In this document: piece by piece, positions 13,347 to 20,343 of the stretch
How positions within the stretch are numbered: position 1 is the first letter of the stretch
Layout: the number at the start of each line of letters is the position of its first letter
DNA from: a virus
DNA: 48,161 nt
Reading direction: 5' to 3' (one strand)
Virus record (IMG/VR): IMGVR_UViG_3300015164_000002
Coordinates: 1 to 48,161 of that record
The notes under the pieces: model-generated
The model's database searches: none
The model's input: only the letters and a program-made list of their open reading frames with translations
What the model was told of the DNA's origin: nothing
Translations under genes and position numbers: made by a program

Positions 13347-13376
13347 TTGACCTGATTTATTATATAATATTATAAT
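13347..13376 (+). promoter_or_regulatory. AT-rich plus-strand promoter P4
   Basis: TTGACC (13347-13352), 18-nt very AT-rich spacer, TATAAT (13371-13376). A start near 13383 would leave only a few bases before the ATG at 13388, implying a near-leaderless mRNA for the HNH gene; no SD is visible there. It is divergent from P3 and probably begins the rightward unit. Confidence 0.55.
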
Positions 13377-13387
13377 GAGCCCTCAAA

Positions 13388-13888
13388 ATGCCTGCACCCC
13401 TTAAACATGGCTCTCCCAGCACCTACGCTAACCATAGGTGTCGTTGCGATGCCTGTAAGCGCGCTTGGGCCGACTATTTTAGAGAGGGCGGTCAAGGGCT
13501 GAGGTCAGCCAAGAGGTATAAACAATCAGAAAAAGGAAAAGCAACCCATAGGCGGTCTACAAGAAAATCCTCCCGAGCAAGTAGAGGGATTAAAATAACC
13601 GATGAAGAATGCATTGCTCTCTTGCAGGCTCAAGGCAATCAATGTCCCATATGCGGAGAGCCACTAGAGTATCCCGGCAGCAAGAGAGCGACTCATTTGG
13701 ACCATGACCACGACACTGGAAGGGTGAGAGGATTCCTATGCCTCCGCTGCAATGTAGGCCTCGGTTTATTTAAGGACAATGCAGAGTTTTTAAGTAAAGC
13801 AATAATCTACTTGACTTGCCAGAGGGATGGCCCTATAATCCGGCCCGAGAATGCCGGCGGCCGGGATAGACGAGAGGCGCGGGGATGA
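13388..13888 (+). CDS. endonuclease VII-like HNH nuclease
   Basis: Residues 1-35 form a small Cys-rich module (HRCRCDACKRAW). A basic linker follows, then a recombination endonuclease VII-type HNH/zinc domain at ~75-135: CPICGEPL, then HLDHDHDTGRVRGFLCLRCN and a short helix. The first Asp-His pair supplies the catalytic residues, and the four Cys bind structural zinc, as in T4 gp49-type and related phage nucleases. It could resolve branched DNA or act as a free-standing homing endonuclease; it sits at the edge of the gene-free structured region. No SD; P4 lies immediately upstream. Confidence 0.8.
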   Translation: MPAPLKHGSPSTYANHRCRCDACKRAWADYFREGGQGLRSAKRYKQSEKGKATHRRSTRKSSRASRGIKITDEECIALLQAQGNQCPICGEPLEYPGSKRATHLDHDHDTGRVRGFLCLRCNVGLGLFKDNAEFLSKAIIYLTCQRDGPIIRPENAGGRDRREARG

Positions 13889-14025
13889 AAATCACTTACG
13901 TGAGAAACAACCCTCGTATCTAAACCTCTTGGAGCGCTCGTGAAAACCCTGACCTGCTGACCTGACGAGGGAAAGGCAAACCGGCTCCAATTCAACTTAA
14001 ATCAAAACATGGAGGTCAGTTACTT

Positions 14026-14274
14026 ATGAGTAATCAATCTGGTGGTGGCAATGCTGGTCAGCAGGGCGCGGGCTCTGGTGGCTCAGGCGATCAAGGGGCT
14101 CGCCAGCCCGTCGATAATTCAACCTTGGCTCCGGGGACTCCTCCGGCTCAGCCCGGCGGACCGGAAACGGCGTCGCAGGGTCAGGGCGCAGGCTCTGGTG
14201 ATGGCTCTCAGGTCTCGCAGACCGAGACGAGCACAAGCTCAACCTCGACTTCCTCGGAGACGAGCAAGTCATAA
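14026..14274 (+). CDS. low-complexity Gly/Ser/Gln-rich protein (82 aa)
   Basis: A strong SD (GGAGGT) lies ~10 nt before the ATG. The whole product is disordered: Gly/Gln/Ser repeats at the start (SGGGNAGQQGAGSGGSG), a Pro-rich middle and a Ser/Thr-rich end (TSSTSTSSETSKS). No hydrophobic core or motif. A 7-bp hairpin with a following T-run terminates it. Function unknown; such proteins can be coat- or membrane-associated or act as molecular spacers. Confidence 0.55.
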   Translation: MSNQSGGGNAGQQGAGSGGSGDQGARQPVDNSTLAPGTPPAQPGGPETASQGQGAGSGDGSQVSQTETSTSSTSTSSETSKS

Positions 14275-14278
14275 GCAC

Positions 14279-14297
14279 CTGAGTCAAGCGGACTCAG
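14279..14297 (+). terminator. rho-independent-type terminator or first stem of the structured region
   Basis: CTGAGTC and GACTCAG form a perfect 7-bp stem with a 5-nt loop followed by TTTCCTCT, 5 nt after the stop of the Gly/Ser-rich gene. The U-run is short, so it could equally be the 5' hairpin of the RNA that follows. Confidence 0.5.
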
Positions 14298-14810
14298 TTT
14301 CCTCTCGGCGCTATAAGGGAATGGAACGCGTATTCCTTTCGATGGCCGAGACGCGGGCGGTGACGGCCAATCTAACTGGTCTGGGTTTCGCCGAAAGCTT
14401 TTGTCAGGCATGACTGCAGGATAGCTTGACTAGCCACGGCAGTGCGGCGAGATTCGATCCTGTCGAAATAGGGAGAGTGACTGAATGGTTGCGAGGCCCT
14501 ATTCAGGGAGGCTGGGAGGTCTCCCAAGTGACAACCTACTCGGTGGTGAAACCTTTCGGGTGATGAGGTTAGACATCGATGAAGCAAAAGTATCCTGAGA
14601 GCAGCCGCCTCAGGTAACTTCATCGGCAAACCCGGCTCAGGAATAGCTCGTGCGCTCGTAGCCCTGAGTCATTGAGCGTACACTAGTGGCCCGTCGGTTG
14701 CGATTGCTTGGCCCTTCCAAGAGCGCCTCTTGTGGCTAGTCGTAGACAGCTCCCGAGAGGCTTTCGCGACGAGTAATTGTTCGACTGGCGGGCCGCTTGT
14801 CTTATCAATT
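14279..14810 (+). ncRNA. candidate large structured noncoding RNA
   Basis: About 530 nt without a credible gene, in a genome that otherwise overlaps its genes. Many perfect or near-perfect stems follow one another: 14279/14291, 14315-14322/14332-14339, 14343-14348/14364-14369, 14467-14473/14497-14503, 14577-14584/14618-14625 enclosing 14594-14599/14609-14614, 14634-14641/14663-14670, 14652-14657/14674-14679 (interleaved, so pseudoknotted with the previous) and 14686-14693/14789-14796 (8 bp long range). Length and phage setting recall the ornate large RNAs GOLLD and ROOL, but I see no sequence match and do not assign it to either. Strand assumed from flanking genes. Confidence 0.5.
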
Positions 14811-14830
14811 CCAATTCTAAGGACGAAATC

Positions 14831-15244
14831 ATGAGTTCTGGACCTAACGGCAACGGCGGTGCGCCTCAGCCCTTCGACCCTGCAAAGCAATTCCCTTTCT
14901 ACCCACCTGAATGGTGGATGGTCACTGAGCAATGGACCGAACTCATTGAAGAATCTAAAGTCGACCCGAACTCTCTGGGCCGTACCTTCACCAAGACTCG
15001 GACTTTCACCCGGGCCATTGCCGTTCACCCTCTTGCCCACCATACGGCAGGCATGGCTCACGGGCTGGCGAACTACGCCATTATCAACTCGGTACCGATT
15101 ACCAAGAAGCTGTATGACTGGTGGGTCGATGTTACTACCCCTCCCGCGGCCAAGAAGGCCGAGGAGACCAAGGCTAAAGTCATCGACATTGCTGACCGCA
15201 TTACGAGGGAGAATGAAGAAGATGCATCGAAGAAACTTTCTTAA
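14831..15244 (+). CDS. hypothetical protein (137 aa)
   Basis: Start at the ATG with AAGGAC ~7 nt upstream, immediately after the structured region. A Gly/Asn/Pro-rich N-terminus (SSGPNGNGGAPQPFDPAKQF) precedes a helical domain rich in aromatic residues (YPPEWWMVTEQWTELIEESK) and a helix around HPLAHHTAGMAHGLANYAII. The tail is charged. No membrane helix is clear. Overlaps the Tat-signal gene by ~23 nt. Function unknown. Confidence 0.6.
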   Translation: MSSGPNGNGGAPQPFDPAKQFPFYPPEWWMVTEQWTELIEESKVDPNSLGRTFTKTRTFTRAIAVHPLAHHTAGMAHGLANYAIINSVPITKKLYDWWVDVTTPPAAKKAEETKAKVIDIADRITRENEEDASKKLS

Positions 15245-15482
15245 AGGCATTGCACCCGTAGCCGCTCTGGTAGGTGCCTCTGTCTCAGTCTTGGGCCATG
15301 CAGGCACCCGGCATGAAACCGCCTCTGGGAAGCAGTATGTATTCGTCTTCCCCATCTCCTTGACGCAGTACGATGCCACTCAGATCAAACGGGTGCTTGA
15401 GGAAAAAGGATTCAAAGACCCGGTCGTTTTCTGCGGCGCAGATGTAAAGATGTACGAGGTTGAGAACGCCCTCAAGCAATGA
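15222..15482 (+). CDS. small exported protein with twin-arginine signal (86 aa)
   Basis: MHRRNFLKGIAPVAALVGAS carries RRNFLK, a good Tat motif, followed by a moderately hydrophobic helix. An ATG three codons earlier (15213) is closer to the GAGGG SD and is an alternative start. The ~60-residue mature part (YVFVFPISLTQYDATQIKRV onward) is a small alpha/beta domain with one Cys. Tat export of a folded phage protein is unusual. It overlaps the upstream gene and is coupled to RusA by ATGA. Function unknown. Confidence 0.6.
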   Translation: MHRRNFLKGIAPVAALVGASVSVLGHAGTRHETASGKQYVFVFPISLTQYDATQIKRVLEEKGFKDPVVFCGADVKMYEVENALKQ

Positions 15483-15934
15483 TTCGATTCACTGTCTACG
15501 GCAAAGCAGAGCCGGCTGGTAGCAAGAAGGCATTCGCGTTCCTAGGTAAGGATGCCAAGGCTCATGCGACGGTGACCGATGACAATAAGAATAGCAAGGG
15601 TTGGAAGTCAATGGTGGCAGACGCCGCCAGAGAAGCATACAAAGGGCCTCTGCTCGACTGTTATTTGATTGTCACTTTCGTTTTCTACCGACCTCGACCG
15701 AAGGGCCACTTCAATTCTCACGAAGGGCTCAACGCCAAAGGTAGACGAGAGCATTCGCCGGGAACCAAGCCTGATGTGCTCAAGCTGGCCCGGGGAGCCG
15801 AGGATGCTATAACAGGTATCATCTGGCGAGACGACGCCCTGATCTGCGACGAACATTTGAAGAAGAACTGGGGAGAGCCTGCAAGGCTTGAAGTTACAAT
15901 CAATGAATTGAGGCCACCGTTACAGCTTGACTGA
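15479..15934 (+). CDS. rusA: RusA-family Holliday junction resolvase
   Basis: RusA dimers cleave four-way DNA junctions symmetrically using Mg2+. The 151-aa length is typical. Residues 1-20 give the first strand and PAGSKKAF; ~62-75 VTFVFYRPRPKG; the signature KPDVLKLARGAEDA (97-110) with D99 and D109, then IIWRDDALI with D118/D119 and K129 further on, match the catalytic acidic cluster and basic residues of the family. Overlaps the upstream gene by ATGA. Likely resolves recombination or replication junctions before packaging. Confidence 0.85.
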   Translation: MIRFTVYGKAEPAGSKKAFAFLGKDAKAHATVTDDNKNSKGWKSMVADAAREAYKGPLLDCYLIVTFVFYRPRPKGHFNSHEGLNAKGRREHSPGTKPDVLKLARGAEDAITGIIWRDDALICDEHLKKNWGEPARLEVTINELRPPLQLD

Positions 15935-16166
15935 ACCAGCCAAACCACAAACCCTCTGGGGCTACCCAGTCGTCATTGTCGATGATAGACCCAACCCATC
16001 TACGCTACAAGTCTCGAAAGTTACAGAAGGCCCTCGTCGGATCTTGAGTGCAGACCTGATAGACGGAGTCTGCCAACTAATGGACGGCAAGCTAACGATG
16101 GAAGTGACCGACCACGCAGGAAAGAAATTCAGGGTCAGGGTTGAGCTCGACCCTATTGAAGAATGA
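15927..16166 (+). CDS. small hypothetical protein (79 aa), TTG start
   Basis: The TTG at 15927 overlaps the end of rusA by 8 nt; no ATG exists until well inside the frame. The product is beta-rich (TLWGYPVVIVDD, KLTMEVTDHAGKKFRVRVEL) with a central helix (ILSADLIDGVCQLMDG). Location suggests co-translation with RusA. No family recognised. Confidence 0.55.
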   Translation: MTEPAKPQTLWGYPVVIVDDRPNPSTLQVSKVTEGPRRILSADLIDGVCQLMDGKLTMEVTDHAGKKFRVRVELDPIEE

Positions 16167-16179
16167 AAGGTTGTGTATC

Positions 16180-16593
16180 ATGGATCTGCGAACCGCGATC
16201 ATCGTGCTAATTCTAATCTCAGCGGGGATATTCGTTTATGTACGATTCCTCAGAAGGAAGAAACCTTATGTCGAGCCACCACCTATTGCTAAGACCCGAG
16301 TATTAGAATTACTCTATCCTCCTCCCATTGAAATGCAGGTCGGCGGCCCGCAATTCCGTCTGCGATGGGAAGTAGTAACTCTACCCTCTCGCATCCCACT
16401 CCCAAATATGATTGTGAATTGGCGAGTTGAGCGAGACCCCAGAGCGCCGGCAGGTGGGCCAGACGTTCCCTGCCTCGACGTAGGTAATGGGATCTTGACA
16501 GCTATTGCGCCGGGGACCCGGGAAGTCTATGCCGCATTCTCTGACACCCCAGAGGAGAAGGCAATCAGATTTGTAGTTAGAGTAGTCGGATAA
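16180..16593 (+). CDS. membrane-anchored Ig-like (Big-type) protein (137 aa)
   Basis: AAAGG lies 9 nt before the ATG at 16180. Residues 5-24 (TAIIVLILISAGIFVYVRFL) are a transmembrane helix followed by a basic stop (RRKK). Residues ~50-137 look like a bacterial Ig-like domain: alternating strands ending in GNGILTAIAPGTREVYAAFS and a final IRFVVRVV strand, as in Big_2-type folds. The RRKK positive patch after the helix suggests the bulk may stay cytoplasmic, or be outside if a signal-anchor flips. Paired with a second Ig-like membrane protein downstream. Confidence 0.6.
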   Translation: MDLRTAIIVLILISAGIFVYVRFLRRKKPYVEPPPIAKTRVLELLYPPPIEMQVGGPQFRLRWEVVTLPSRIPLPNMIVNWRVERDPRAPAGGPDVPCLDVGNGILTAIAPGTREVYAAFSDTPEEKAIRFVVRVVG

Positions 16594-16609
16594 ACAAGGG
16601 AGGAGGCTG

Positions 16610-17269
16610 ATGCTGATTCTCATTTTCTGCGCTGCGGTCGTACTCTTGCAGGCCCTGAACCTAGTCGCCAGCTTGATGGTGCTCGTAGTGCTTTCACATA
16701 AACAAAGCGGGAAGCCGCAAGGAGAAGTTAAAATCATGTTCAAGGTAAAGAATGACCATCCACCGATTCCCTACGAAGTAGAAGTCGGCAAGGTGACGGA
16801 TAGCGAGGGCGAGGAAATTACAAATCCTGACACTCTCGCCGGCATTAACGTTTCAATCTCCAGCACCGACCCCGCGGTGGTGCAAGTCAATCAGCTCGAC
16901 GGCGCGAAGAAGGGCGAGCTCGTGATCGGTCACTCAGGGCAAGCGTCAGTCAACTGCGAAGTGCGCGATGGTCAGGGCAACTTGCTTGCCGTTGCTGACC
17001 CGGCGAGCTTTGTGGTCACCACTGGCGACCCGAGCAAGATTGATACCATCAAGTTCAATCTTCAAGGTGTCGAAGAAGAGCCTGCTGCGGAAGCTGGTGG
17101 CGGAAATCCGGCTGGCGGTACGGCCGAATCAAACCTTGGTGGCTCAGCGGTCGGCGATACCACCAACGAGTCAGGCGGAGGCATCCCGGGAAGCACCGCA
17201 TCGGAAGGTGGCTCGACCGAAACCAAGGGTGGCTTTGAAACCGGAGGCGGTTTCGAAACAAAGGCGTAG
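16610..17269 (+). CDS. membrane-anchored Ig-like protein with Gly-rich tail, possible dual start
   Basis: The ATG at 16610 has GGGAGGAGG; residues 1-28 are a hydrophobic helix (LILIFCAAVVLLQALNLVAS). A second in-frame ATG at 16738 has its own strong AAGGAG and would give a soluble 176-aa form. Residues ~60-155 are Ig-like (NVSISSTDPAVVQVNQ, ASVNCEVRDGQGNLLA). The last ~60 residues are Gly/Ser/Glu repeats including GGFETGGGFETKA. Could display an adhesion-like domain at the membrane or virion. Two translation products are likely but unproven. Confidence 0.6.
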   Translation: MLILIFCAAVVLLQALNLVASLMVLVVLSHKQSGKPQGEVKIMFKVKNDHPPIPYEVEVGKVTDSEGEEITNPDTLAGINVSISSTDPAVVQVNQLDGAKKGELVIGHSGQASVNCEVRDGQGNLLAVADPASFVVTTGDPSKIDTIKFNLQGVEEEPAAEAGGGNPAGGTAESNLGGSAVGDTTNESGGGIPGSTASEGGSTETKGGFETGGGFETKA

Positions 17270-17291
17270 GGCCGCCGCATTGCTGCCGTCG

Positions 17292-17333
17292 CCTTGAGAT
17301 TAGCTTAACTGGCAAGAAGGGTTGGTCTCAAGG
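17292..17333 (+). promoter_or_regulatory. hairpin upstream of the 17339 gene
   Basis: CCTTGAGA and TCTCAAGG (8 bp, perfect) are separated by 26 nt. The 3' arm includes the AAGG that would serve as SD for the GTG at 17339, so the stem could mask that ribosome binding site. There is no T-run, so termination is less likely. Confidence 0.4.
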
Positions 17334-17338
17334 CCTCG

Positions 17339-17569
17339 GTGGCAATTAACACTATGATTGCAATCTACGACGAGCATGGTAAGCTGATCAGAGTGACAGG
17401 CCCAAAGGTGAAACGTCTTGAATTGATCTTCACCCGCAACGGCTCAGACTATTCTTCTGCTACATCATCAATGGCCTCTGGGCTGCTGCGACAGGGCAAA
17501 CCGAAAGCAGGGAAGGAAAGCTCGAATGGCAACAAGGTGGCTGTTCGCAAACATGCGCCTTCGAAGTGA
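17339..17569 (+). CDS. small basic hypothetical protein (76 aa)
   Basis: GTG at 17339 with AAGG 5-6 nt upstream; the ATG at 17354 lacks an SD. A short beta N-terminus (MIAIYDEHGKLIRVTG) leads to a Ser-rich middle and a basic, disordered C-terminus (KAGKESSNGNKVAVRKHAPS). The last 44 nt overlap the next gene. Unknown function. Confidence 0.5.
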   Translation: MAINTMIAIYDEHGKLIRVTGPKVKRLELIFTRNGSDYSSATSSMASGLLRQGKPKAGKESSNGNKVAVRKHAPSK

Positions 17570-17825
17570 GAAATTGAGGGAGGTCATAGTGAGGCTTGGC
17601 GCTGGCGACTCTCTCAAGGAATACCCTACTCAGCGCATTCTATTGCATTCCTCCGATCTTCAAGCCCGACCGTCGATCGAGATTACCAGACATACTGTTA
17701 ACGCCCTCGCAGTGAGAGGGTTGATTTATCCGGTCAGACAAGACGCGGGATTCAACTACGAGATTACCGAGGTCGGGGAAACATTAGCCCGGGTCTTCTC
17801 AGAGAAAACATTCGCGCATGAGTAA
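17526..17825 (+). CDS. winged-helix-like DNA-binding protein (99 aa)
   Basis: AAGGA lies 8 nt before the ATG. Residues ~30-80 fit a winged helix: HSSDLQARPSIEITRHTVNA as recognition helix region, then ALAVRGLIYPVRQ and a wing FNYEITEVGETLARVF. The pattern resembles small MarR/ArsR-like wHTH folds but with no sensor or Cys. Overlaps the preceding gene by 44 nt and the next by 8 nt. Possible transcription regulator. Confidence 0.55.
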   Translation: MATRWLFANMRLRSEKLREVIVRLGAGDSLKEYPTQRILLHSSDLQARPSIEITRHTVNALAVRGLIYPVRQDAGFNYEITEVGETLARVFSEKTFAHE

Positions 17826-18597
17826 CCAAGTCGTTGTCGTAGATTTCAGTCATCTCTTTCACGTCTGCTGGGCTGTTGCTCAGAAGGCTCCTCCTCAATA
17901 CAACCCAGTAGACAGAACAATCGAGCTAATTGTCGGTAAGCTGCGCACCGTCAAGAATGAACTCAGGAAGCTGAATGTCTTGGGCTATGACTTGGCCTTC
18001 GCAGAAGACCGAGAGGCGACTCGGAAGCTGCGCCTCCTCCCGGGGTATAGAGCCGGCAGGGAAGACCTCTCAGGCGAGAAGAACCAAGTCAAGCAGTATT
18101 TGCTCCAAAACGGCTCTATAACGCGTTTTTGTCATTCCGAGGGCAATGAGGCGGATGATGTAATTGCCACGCTTGTCCGCCTCATTTTGGAGCAAGACGG
18201 GCTATTTACAACAATAGTCTCCTCTGACCGAGACCTTTGGCAGCTGATAGGGCCTAGAGTGAGGGTTTTCAACCCGGTCAAGCAAGAATTTGTCACCGAG
18301 GCCCATGTCGAGCACGCATTCAGGTGCAGGCCCATTCATATCCCTCTGTACAAGGCTCTCTGGGGAGACCAGACCGACTGCGTCCCCAATGTCGTTCCTA
18401 GAATGCAAAAGCAATTGCTCCCCATAATTCACAAAACGGATGGTACTCTTGAGTCATTTACGACCCGGGTTGAAAACGGAGATCGCTTCTACCTCACTCA
18501 GCGGTGCTCCGACCTGCTCGATGAGGGCAAGCAGCAAATTCAAACGAACTGGGAAATCGTCAAGCTAGACGATCAATGCGACTTGGTATGGGAATAA
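17818..18597 (+). CDS. 5'-3' exonuclease / flap endonuclease (FEN-like PIN fold)
   Basis: This is a metal-dependent 5' nuclease that removes RNA primers and flaps. D9 in VVVDFSHLFH, the arch segment with AFAEDREATRKLRLLPGYRAGR (~60-81), E108/E111/D113/D114 in SEGNEADDVIATLV, D137/D139 in VSSDRDLWQL and D184/D187 in GDQTDCVPN are the acidic clusters of the T4 RNase H/T5 exonuclease family. At 259 aa it is near the usual length. The H3TH region appears short. Overlaps the upstream gene by 8 nt. Role in replication or recombination. Confidence 0.8.
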   Translation: MSNQVVVVDFSHLFHVCWAVAQKAPPQYNPVDRTIELIVGKLRTVKNELRKLNVLGYDLAFAEDREATRKLRLLPGYRAGREDLSGEKNQVKQYLLQNGSITRFCHSEGNEADDVIATLVRLILEQDGLFTTIVSSDRDLWQLIGPRVRVFNPVKQEFVTEAHVEHAFRCRPIHIPLYKALWGDQTDCVPNVVPRMQKQLLPIIHKTDGTLESFTTRVENGDRFYLTQRCSDLLDEGKQQIQTNWEIVKLDDQCDLVWE

Positions 18598-18827
18598 AGT
18601 CCTACGAAGAATTAGTGGCAGCGCTGGAAGATGCAAAGCGTCTTGGTCTTGAGCCTAATGGAGTTGTATGTAGGTCAAAAGAAGAAGCAGCGATGCTGGT
18701 AGATTGGATCGAACAAAACATGGGTCACGAGTCAGAGCCCGGGCCGGGATTCCCGTGCTGCAAATACTGCAAGAAGCCTCTGAGTGAATGGCGAGGCAAT
18801 GAAGAGTGTTTAGCTCGTAATCAGTAA
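18576..18827 (+). CDS. small protein with C-terminal zinc motif (83 aa)
   Basis: Start at 18576 or the in-frame ATG at 18588 (which gives a 10-nt overlap); neither has a clear SD. The N-terminal half is helical (YEELVAALEDAKRLGLEPNG, EEAAMLVDWIEQNM). The C-terminal CCKYCKKPLSEW...EECL is a likely single zinc site. Probably co-translated with the 5' nuclease and possibly an accessory factor. No family recognised. Confidence 0.5.
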   Translation: MRLGMGIKSYEELVAALEDAKRLGLEPNGVVCRSKEEAAMLVDWIEQNMGHESEPGPGFPCCKYCKKPLSEWRGNEECLARNQ

Positions 18828-18833
18828 CTCTCA

Positions 18834-18845
18834 TTTTGCGCAAAA
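18834..18845. promoter_or_regulatory. 12-bp perfect palindrome upstream of the homing endonuclease gene
   Basis: TTTTGCGCAAAA reads the same on both strands. A TTATACT element follows ~30 nt downstream, before the LAGLIDADG gene. It could be an operator for an endonuclease-specific promoter; no convincing -35 is visible, so this is tentative. Confidence 0.3.
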
Positions 18846-18894
18846 CTGCGCCACCTTCTAAAAACCAGTTATACTCACTGCGGGAGATGAGTGT

Positions 18895-19311
18895 ATGCCT
18901 GAGTCTGTTATCGAAGCGGTTTCAAACCTTTTTACCTCGCAGCCTAAGCCCGAGCCTCGGTCTGCGAAGGAGATATCTTGGCTTGCTGGCCTGCTCGAAG
19001 GTGAGGGTTGCTTCCATTATGCAGGCCCGAATAAAGTACCAGCCATTACACTGAATATGATTGATCGAGACGTGGTCACAAGAGCTCGGGATTTACTAAT
19101 CTCCAGAAACCCAATTACTCCTCTTCGCAAAGGCAATTTTTACATTAGCAAAACCACTACAGGGAAGCCTTTATACAGAGTAACTATTACTGGCTACCTT
19201 GCATTTCAATGGATGCTGACGTTGTACTGCCTCATGGGCGAAAGGCGTCAGGCGAAGATGAAAGAAATTGTTCTGAACTACTCAAAGAAGGCGCACCGCA
19301 AGGTTGCGTAG
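18895..19311 (+). CDS. LAGLIDADG homing endonuclease (free-standing)
   Basis: Residues ~26-40 contain WLAGLLEGEGCF, the LAGLIDADG dimer-interface and active-site helix with the catalytic acidic residue. One motif and 138 aa indicate a homodimeric enzyme. The later beta and helix segments (PAITLNMIDRDVVTRARDLL, YRVTITGYLAFQWMLTLYC) fit the alpha-beta-beta fold. GGGAG precedes the ATG. No intron signature was seen around it, so it is probably a mobile free-standing gene inserted between the zinc protein and the following gene. The next frame continues in register beyond its TAG. Confidence 0.8.
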   Translation: MPESVIEAVSNLFTSQPKPEPRSAKEISWLAGLLEGEGCFHYAGPNKVPAITLNMIDRDVVTRARDLLISRNPITPLRKGNFYISKTTTGKPLYRVTITGYLAFQWMLTLYCLMGERRQAKMKEIVLNYSKKAHRKVA

Positions 19312-20343
19312 GTGTATCAAACTTTGTCGACAGCCATGCCGAATCGCGAATCTCCGACTGCATCTAGCCACTCTTCTGCATTAGCATTCCCTTCACCAGC
19401 GGCACTAAGCCATGCCGATCACGCGCAGCGTCTTGAGAACATTGAGCGCGATGTAATTGCTAGGTTGGCTGATCAGAGCCTCGATGAAATCTTGGAAACT
19501 CGTCAGAACGCAAAGCTGCTGAGTGAAACTTCATGGCGTATTGAATGTGCTTGTGATGCTCATGCAATTGCAGCGGCAAAAAACATGAGAGGTCGAGGGC
19601 CGGCAGGGGATACCGAGGGCCGGGGAGTCATGGCAGCTGCCAGACGGCAAGCGAAGAAAGCAGGATGCACTCCTTCTTACATATTCAAGAATGCTCAGAT
19701 TTTCAAACTCATTCAGCAGATTGAGAGTGCTAGTCCCGAGAAGAGCACTGGCCTTCGCATCCTCAACGAACGGAAGTACTTTGTTGTGGCGCTCAAGGCA
19801 GCCGACCCTTTAGCAGCGCTGGACCTCTTTATTGAAAAGAAGAGGACGCTGTCAAGGTTTCGTACGACTGATGCGGAGCGCCTGCTTGAACGGCAGGGCC
19901 TAACTAAGAAGTCGGTTTCCTCTGCGGCTGTCGATGCAGCCCGGCAATCAATCCCTGAACTCTCGACCCGGGTTAAAGAAGTCGAGCATATCAATGCAAC
20001 AATAGAAATGATACGGGAAGATGTAATTCCGAAGTGTACCAACTCAGAAGTTGTTCGCATCCATGAATCCTACATTGAAGAGCTTCGAGATTACATGGGA
20101 GAAGAACTGTTCGACCAAGATGCTGCTGTCGCTCTACGTAGGGCATGGCGTCTCGGCAACCACTGGGAATCCCAGTTAGGGAAAGCAACCAAGTTTCCTC
20201 TTGACGTTATACATCGAGAGATGCGTCTGCTTGGCTCGCTCGGTGAATTTATACAAGTTCCTCAGGCAGTAGGGTCGACCGATATCCACTGGCATAAAGT
20301 CGGTGAACCCTTGCCACCGGAACTCACAGGGAGAAAGCCATGA
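19312..20343 (+). CDS. hypothetical protein, possibly DNA-binding (343 aa)
   Basis: GTG at 19312 directly follows the TAG of the homing endonuclease in the same frame; the ATG at 19336 is an alternative start. The product is mostly helical. Residues ~80-125 (ETSWRIECACDAHAIAAAKN, then a GRG linker and RRQAKKAGCTPSYIFKNAQI) have a Gly-Arg loop and a helix-turn-helix-like segment. A long helical region follows (~190-290) with TTDAERLLERQGLTKKSVSS. The stop overlaps the lysin ATG (ATGA). It resembles phage ParB-like or host-range regulators only loosely; function unknown. Confidence 0.55.
   Translation: MYQTLSTAMPNRESPTASSHSSALAFPSPAALSHADHAQRLENIERDVIARLADQSLDEILETRQNAKLLSETSWRIECACDAHAIAAAKNMRGRGPAGDTEGRGVMAAARRQAKKAGCTPSYIFKNAQIFKLIQQIESASPEKSTGLRILNERKYFVVALKAADPLAALDLFIEKKRTLSRFRTTDAERLLERQGLTKKSVSSAAVDAARQSIPELSTRVKEVEHINATIEMIREDVIPKCTNSEVVRIHESYIEELRDYMGEELFDQDAAVALRRAWRLGNHWESQLGKATKFPLDVIHREMRLLGSLGEFIQVPQAVGSTDIHWHKVGEPLPPELTGRKP

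Noticed and set aside
14451-14500. Possible tRNA-Ser-like 5' half (GGAGAGTGACTGAATGGTTG) and a TTCGATC T-loop-like element
   Set aside because: No matching 3' acceptor within tRNA distance and the T-stem does not pair.
14541-14572. Hammerhead-ribozyme-like GAAAC ... TGATGAG elements
   Set aside because: The elements are in the wrong order and the three-stem junction cannot be formed.
14372-14629. Minus-strand 85-codon frame within the structured region
   Set aside because: No SD, odd composition, and overlaps several strong RNA stems; treated as chance.
14669-15379. 236-codon minus-strand frame
   Set aside because: Antisense to the 14831 and 15222 genes, which have SD sites and junction coupling; composition is that of a shadow frame.
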